From Balanoglossus misakiensis (lineage: Eukaryota; Hemichordata): 64,000 bases of DNA. Shown here piece after piece: positions 58,384 to 64,000 of the stretch (its first letter is position 1; every line of letters starts with the position of its first letter). Location of the stretch: the NCBI GenBank assembly GCA_040954595.2, contig CM082578.2, positions 1,178,001 through 1,242,000 on the forward strand, written 5' to 3'. The position numbers and the translations under genes are program-made. The notes below the pieces were generated by a model. The model saw only the letters and a program-made list of their open reading frames with translations. It ran no database searches and was not told the origin of the DNA.

Positions 58384-58462
58384 TGGTGATATTTAAAAAA
58401 AAATATTTTATTCAAATTCATGTGGTGATATTTTAAAAAAAATATTTTATTCAAATTCATGT
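58384..58462 (+). repeat. Direct duplication of ~39 bp
   Basis: TGGTGATATTTAAAAAAAA plus ATATTTTATTCAAATTCAT occurs twice back to back, differing by a few A/T bases. A recent small tandem duplication. Confidence 0.9.
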
Positions 58463-58843
58463 TATAAATTAAACTTGCATCTATGATATAGAAATGACTC
58501 TGTCTTATATAACAAAAATACAAATAACTTGGTTAGATGACCAAAGATTTCCCATCTCGAAAAGTTTCTACCAAAATGACTAACTCCAAATCTGCTAAGA
58601 GAGCCCTAGCAAATTTAATCACTGCACATTACTCTCGATAAAACGAAATATTGCGCATTCATTTTGTCCTTGAATTGAAATGCATGGCCAGTGTTCATAG
58701 ACTTCACACACACAGGATGTTTAAGGAGTTGAATTGTTATTGACAGCGACCAGGTCGGTAGATTCTATAGGATGAAGAAAAAATGAAAAGACAGTCAGTA
58801 CATAGCTAAATTCTCCTATACAAGGGCGTCTTCAATTGGTACA

Positions 58844-58954
58844 GTGACTGACTGACTGACTGACTGACTGACTGACTGACTGAATGAATGAATGAATGAA
58901 TGAATGAATGAATGAATGAATGAATGAATGAATGAATGAATGAATGAATGAATG
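58844..58954 (+). repeat. (GACT)n then (GAAT)n microsatellite
   Basis: About nine GACT units switch directly to about eighteen GAAT units, a single substitution that spread through the right half. Confidence 0.97.
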
Positions 58955-59058
58955 ATGAACGGATGAGTCGTAATAATATGCTTCAATCATAGGGGCTTTG
59001 AAAATTATTAAAAAAAAAAAATAATGTACTCACAACCGACATTTATACAACAGACAGC

Positions 59059-60930
59059 TCAAGAAACTCCTCCATGTGTACAATACTTTGCCAATTTAGT
59101 GACAACATCAGCTTGCAGAGCACGTGAGCACCGCTTTCGCCAGCCTGTGGTGCCCGCATATCTTTTTTGTTCAGCAGTAACATGCACGACACATGCAGAG
59201 ACACAAACGTCCATGTTGCAAATTGTAGATGAAAGCATCAGCTGCGCTGGTTTTATGGTCAGCATCACTGGCTGTTACATGAAAACTGTTTGTCACATAC
59301 CTTAACCAACATATACGTGTATCTGTATGGAAAGAAAGTAGGCTCACCCCCGGTACAGTATTATTTTTTTTGCATGCACGCAATGGCCTGAATTTGCTAA
59401 ACTGGGATCATCTGCGCGCATTTCAAAACGTGCTCGTTGCTTAACTTCGCGTGCTTTACTACTCACAATTATTCCACTTGTGAACGAACACGTCACCCAA
59501 TTTTACAGTGTAGCCATGTGGAAAACTGGTGACAAGGTAATGTTTCATTCGAAGATCAACCTACGTTCAGAAAGTTTGCATTGTGGTGAATTCTCACTGC
59601 TCTCGCAATGCGGTCTGTGGCTCACTGCCGCAGACCGCATTACACGTAGAAATAAATTCTGTACGTCACAGTTCGTAGGTCGCATAGGTCATGGAGTTAA
59701 TCCATTATACATTGCGGCTTACAATTTCTCGTGACCGTCTTATCATGCAGCTTGTGTGTTACTGACCACTGACGCATGTCAAAACACTCAATATTTTTTT
59801 TAAATTTGCAAAATCTTTCATTTTAAAGTCGTGATACTCACTGCAGATAGCATTCTTTTCAGTAGGAACTATTTCTGCTGCCATTTCAATATTGTCTGTA
59901 TTCCATGTAAATATATTTCCTCCAATTGAACAGTCCCCCGCCACAGCTGCAACCTCTTCTGCAGTCAGAACTTTTAACCACATGTATGTCATTTAGTCAA
60001 GACAATTTGGGAGAACTGTAGTTTAAAGCCTCCAAAGCTGCCACTTTTTGCATTATTTTCATGATTTTATTTTCCAACTTAAATTGGTTCATCAAAATAA
60101 GCTTACTGATTGGTATACATAAACATCTTATCGATGCCCGATTGTGACTGCATGTTGCAATTGGAACATGCTATGTATTAAAACGGTGCCTCACCGATTT
60201 AATCAGCCTTCATACAAACAATAGCAGCTAAGCAGCTATCGTGAAATGCGACGCCAAGTGATGACAAACCAATGCAAATGCAAGTAATATGGCTTAATGG
60301 TCACGGGTGAAGATTTTAGGGAATAGGGAATATACATATGAAGTATTTTACTCTGGAAAAAAATATGCCAATTTTAGCAGCTATAGGGTTTTTAAAGCGC
60401 GGGCGAAGTATGAAAAGATGCAGTAAATATCGATACATTGTATTTTGGAGGTTTCTCATAACCATGATTGGTTGGCTAATTATGCGGCGTTTTCTAAATA
60501 AAAGGAACAATATTAATTTATTGTTGGGGCTCACCTCCGTTAACATCTTGCCGTCTCTGCTGAGTGTTGGCCTCTTCCAGCGGCACGTGTTTGTCCTTTA
60601 CGTCCTGTAAAATATTTAGAATAGCGCTGCCATTTGATCAAAGGATAAGCTGGCTTCGCGTGTTAGGGATGTGTGTCTGACGACTATGCCTCGAAGCAAA
60701 AGACACAGCCGACCCTGCCACGCAGATTCATTTGTTGTGTCACACATTTTCGATCCAAGAAGAGAATATCAACCTTGACGTTGCGAAAATGACAAGAAAC
60801 TTTCACTCATATAGGTTGTGTGATTACTTACCCGCAACTTGTTGGGAATTGCTGTCACCAGAGGCGCCCACAGCGTGAAAGCCAGAATGACTGCGACGCC
60901 TGCATTGGAGTTCGTCATGAATGGAAACAT
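59059..60930 (-). CDS. Four-exon secreted protein gene, family not recognised
   Basis: Exon 1, 60930-60832: MFPFMTNSN then GVAVILAFTLWAPLVTA, a signal peptide or N-terminal membrane anchor with likely cleavage after LVTA; donor G/GTAAGT. Exon 2, 60604-60535: acceptor TTTTACAG, acidic/basic DVKDKHVPLEEANTQQRR, donor GAG/GTGAGC. Exon 3, 59958-59842: acceptor CTGCAG, GDCSIGGNIFTWNTDNIEMA to KNAIC, donor GCA/GTGAGT. Exon 4: acceptor either 59267 (frame to a stop at 59059; 164 residues in all, five further Cys) or 59271 (stop at 59171; 128 residues, ending LCLCMCRACYC). Phases 0, 1, 1 are consistent. RR at the end of exon 2 could be a processing site. It may be a small secreted precursor. Further exons cannot be excluded, and no polyadenylation signal was found. 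Confidence 0.55.
59607..59642. repeat. Small hairpin in intron 3 of the secreted-protein gene
   Basis: AATGCGGTCTG pairs with CAGACCGCATT across a 13-bp loop. Flanks show further weak complementarity, suggesting a worn foldback element. Confidence 0.7.
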
Positions 60931-61461
60931 CGATGAACACGTTCGGTCTTCGATGAGGCTAGTGTCCACAGAATAGGCATTCTTTTAAAACGCAGCTGGG
61001 AGGTGGTAAATCCATTGTGATCACCATGCTATTAGTAGCCCAAGCAGTCAAAATTTGCGAAAAATATATCAATATGGAAAAATATATCAATGGGATCAAT
61101 AGTTATTAAGCACTTTTTAAAAACAAATGACACCGTAAGATCAATTATCTTGTTCTCCGCGACAAGTTTCAACATGGTATGTCAGCGCTACCAGTGAATA
61201 ATATTATTAGAAACTATGACAGCTGTAACCGTGCGATTAATGATTTGATCAATTTTAATCATATACTTGTAAATATTTGCGCGGGTGCTGGTTTAATAAA
61301 CTGTGTTGATATATAGGTGGAAGACTGTTTAGTTTTCCAGTCAATTATGTGATGTATTACGCCTGACGCTTAAATGATTTGGTCCAGGGAGAATAACCGT
61401 GTTTGGCCGGTCAAGCGAACCCTGGATCTTGCAGGCTCTGCCCACTTTCCAATCAACAACC
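60931..61461. other. Upstream region of the secreted-protein gene
   Basis: AT-rich with no open frame of interest. The nearest CpG-rich promoter-like motifs are in the duplicated segment starting at 61462. No TATA box at a convincing distance from 60930 was identified. Confidence 0.35.
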
Positions 61462-64000
61462 ATTGAGCATGCGCAGTTGATACTTCACATTGTAAACGTT
61501 GATGGCGTCGCTGTATACAGCCCGAACGCAACCACCCAACGATGAGGGCGTTTATTGGAAAAAGTCACGTGACTATTTTCAAAATGGTAGCTTATTTATG
61601 TGGTTGCGCTAACCTTCATAAAACACGGGCGATTTTGTCCGATTGGAGAGTCTTTACCTTGAAATGACAACAGTATCGATAAAACTAGAATCGTACGGAT
61701 ATGTTGGCAGATTATCGCGCCTTAAGCATGGTGGGATTGGGTTGTAGACGTTTTTTCCCCACGATCGACCGTGAATGAAAAACGGAGGTATTGCGATGTT
61801 TTTCAAGTTTACCGACCCGTATCTCAAGAAATATTGGAGGTTGCACAATAATCTTCACACCGCAAGTTAGGTAATTTATCAGTCTAAAGCTGTGTGAAAT
61901 TTGAAGTGTTTCGGACGTTTTATATAAAAGTGCTGCACTTTCTCGTGAACCCTTCATTTTCCGGTGAACGCGAGTTATTGTGACATTTCTCAAGTTCACC
62001 TATCCGTCTTTTAAGAAATATTTAAGGTTGCCCGACAGTTTTTACATCGCGAGTTAGGTTATTTATCAATCTAACGCTAGGCAAAATTTGAAGTGTTTCA
62101 GACGTTTTATAAAAAAGTGCGGCGCTTTCTTGTGAACCTTGCACTTTACGTGACGCGGCTCGACTTCCGCGTTTCGTGCAGGCGCAGCCAGTGTACACGA
62201 TGTGAAGTGAACTGCGCGATTTGTTTTGTCTAGTGACCATGGAACGAGCCACACTTTCTTGGATATAATAAACAAAACAAAAAATACTGTAAAACTGTGT
62301 ATGACTCTGTTCCTACAGATATATTCCTACGATTTGCAATGTCAATTTTCAGTGCATTATTGCCGATGCTACGGCCGGATGCTACGGGCACTGTTAGCTC
62401 TGCTTGGCTGGGCTGCGTGTCTTATCACCGCAGACGTACACACAAAGCCCCGGCTGCCACGCAGAGCTACGGGCACTGTGTACGTGCACGTATGTCCACG
62501 GTTCATCTTGATTGCCACAGTGATTCATAGTTTGAAGACTTGAGCACAGTGTCAAAAGAAAAGAAATGACTGAAGTTATGTTTATTGAGAACAAGCTTTT
62601 GTAATTTGTCTATTCTGATACATAGACTGACCGCGTCCACGATATAGGCACTACGTACGACTACGAATGAAATCCTCAACTAGGCCCCCTGTGACTTTGG
62701 CCTTCCACTCTCCACAAACTGTTCAGAACGGGGAGAGAGCAAGGGGAGGCAGTACAAGATTTATACGCTGAAATACAGCGATCATGCTAGCCAATTTCGA
62801 CACAACGAAAATTTGATGATTGCAGACTCTGCAGAGCAACACTTCGGCGATACAACTCGGCCAAGTACGTGCAATTCTATGAGCTACTCTGAGGCTGTTG
62901 CGTCACAATACGGGCTGAGTTTAAGGAGCTCTTGAGCGAATACCTCTGGGGGTTGCATCATGATTTTTTTAATTTTATTACAAGATATATCGAATTCACT
63001 GAAAATGATGTTTAAATTTAAAAATTCATTTTTATATAAAAGTGCGGCAGTTCGTAAAAACCCGGAAGTGCGGCGTGTTTTGATTTTAGTTGTTCTGGGG
63101 TCACTCCGTAATTCGCTCATTTTTGCAAAGAAAACATGTTTTTTACCAACAAAAAACATACAGATATGTAGTTTAGATATAATTTTGGCCATGTTATCAG
63201 TTTGAGTCATTCAACTGCCGTCCCTGCTTGTTAATTTGGCATTAAAAAAAGCGCGGGACTTTCGCATGCCACTTCTGGCTGTGTGTACGACAGAACGTTG
63301 AGGGCGTCACCAGAACTAAAAAACTGGGCAATTAACGGTCAAATGGCTGACCTGCGTTCGGGCTGATATGCTTCTGGACCGCTGTCGCCCGACTATGTCG
63401 GCAAAGAAGAGACGAATTTAACCAAGCAACGCCATATCGGAAGATAGAATGATCGCGAGATGAAACCGGGATATCCAACGATTTGGCAGCCATGTTGATT
63501 GATTGGTAAGTCGCCGAAGTAACTATTTGCCATTGATTTGTTTACCAGAAACGGTTTGCCTTTGGAACACATTTGACCTCACCGAAATTGATTTCAGAGT
63601 TTTTTCCCAAGAACTAATGACGTTCGTTTTCACCTTTCTGTCCCGAAGTTGCAAACGTGTTGTCTCTGAGAAAATAAATGTGATTTGTACCCGCGATAAT
63701 CATAGTTCGGATTTCAACCCACAACATCAACGCCAGCCATTCACCAACATGTGCCAGATAATGTTTATCAGTCATATTTTCTCAGTCTGAATTTACAAAA
63801 GACTAATTGTATTGTATGCACATTGCAATTTTAATATGTAACACGTTTGACCTGAGTGGGAGGATGGATTGAAGGGACACAAGCTTTTGTAGCCACTTAT
63901 ATTTTGACACTGTTTATATAAATGTTGAGCTGGCATATTTGTTCCCTTATGATGTAGTGTACCTGTTGCATTGAAATGAAGCTGTAATATTAAAGTGCAA
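61462..64000 (+). repeat. Inverted segmental duplication 2, right copy, split by a transposon
   Basis: 61462-61517 and 63366-64000 together are the reverse complement of 54620-55102 at an estimated 85-90 percent and run to the window edge. About 230 bp (63635-63855, with a 95-codon frame crossing it) is extra compared with the left copy. The NRF1/YY1-like pair remains left of the inserted element. Confidence 0.85.
61518..63365. mobile_element. 1.85-kb non-autonomous DNA transposon, copy 2
   Basis: Same CAGCCCGAACGCA termini, internal ~190-bp repeats and length as copy 1 at 39533, differing by roughly two to three percent by eye. Flanks are ATA/ATA (61515-61517, 63366-63368) rather than GATT, so the duplication length is unsettled. 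The insertion interrupts a segment that is continuous in the inverted duplicate at 54620-55102. Confidence 0.88.

Overview
The window is metazoan genomic DNA, about 60 percent AT and dominated by repeats. It carries canonical GT-AG introns, a non-LTR retrotransposon, THAP/YqaJ-type DNA transposon debris, TTAA miniature transposons and a megasatellite-like array. The mix (CR1-group LINE, THAP plus SWIM/YqaJ transposon, AGGTCA-rich arrays starting ATTAAAGCTGCAAGCAGC) suggests a marine invertebrate deuterostome such as a lancelet, hemichordate or echinoderm. That placement is an inference and the species is not identified. Nothing looks prokaryotic.

Layout. 1-2190 shows no recognisable gene. 2208-32520 is a head-to-tail array of about 18 units (called U0 to U17 here), usually near 1.43 kb. 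Each unit starts ATTAAAGCTGC(A/G)AGCAGC, continues with ~250-bp subrepeats carrying AGGTCAAAGGTCA, then ~155-bp subrepeats carrying CCAATATGGCCGCC, then GTCACGTGAC, and ends with AATAAAG(AAAG)n plus zero to nine copies of a GGGCCCAAGC hairpin. A 460-bp foldback transposon sits in U4. A 4-kb THAP/SWIM/YqaJ DNA transposon, itself carrying a nested unit (U11), sits exactly at the U10/U12 junction. 32555-35880 is a 5'-truncated CR1-group LINE with a 10-bp target-site duplication. 37157-45432 is an 82/86-bp satellite, split by a 1.85-kb non-autonomous DNA transposon whose near-identical second copy lies at 61518-63365. From 45.4 kb on there is a TTAA MITE, a 160-bp tandem repeat carrying octamer sites, two inverted segmental duplications, old relatives of the array unit, microsatellites and small foldbacks.

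Protein-coding content is sparse. The best gene model is a four-exon minus-strand gene at 59059-60930, with a signal peptide in exon 1, three GT-AG introns of consistent phase and a Cys-containing C-terminus. I do not recognise its family. The LINE and THAP/SWIM/YqaJ reading frames are broken mobile-element genes.

Most informative points. (1) Hairpin arms in the array tails change in a compensatory way between copies. (2) The nested U11 shows that a unit moved as a discrete element and fixes its ends. (3) The YqaJ gene contains an in-place inversion of its N-terminal half. (4) The array multiplies nuclear-receptor DR1, CACGTG and YY1-like sites by the dozen. (5) A paralogous inverted duplication supplies a near-empty site for the 1.85-kb transposon.
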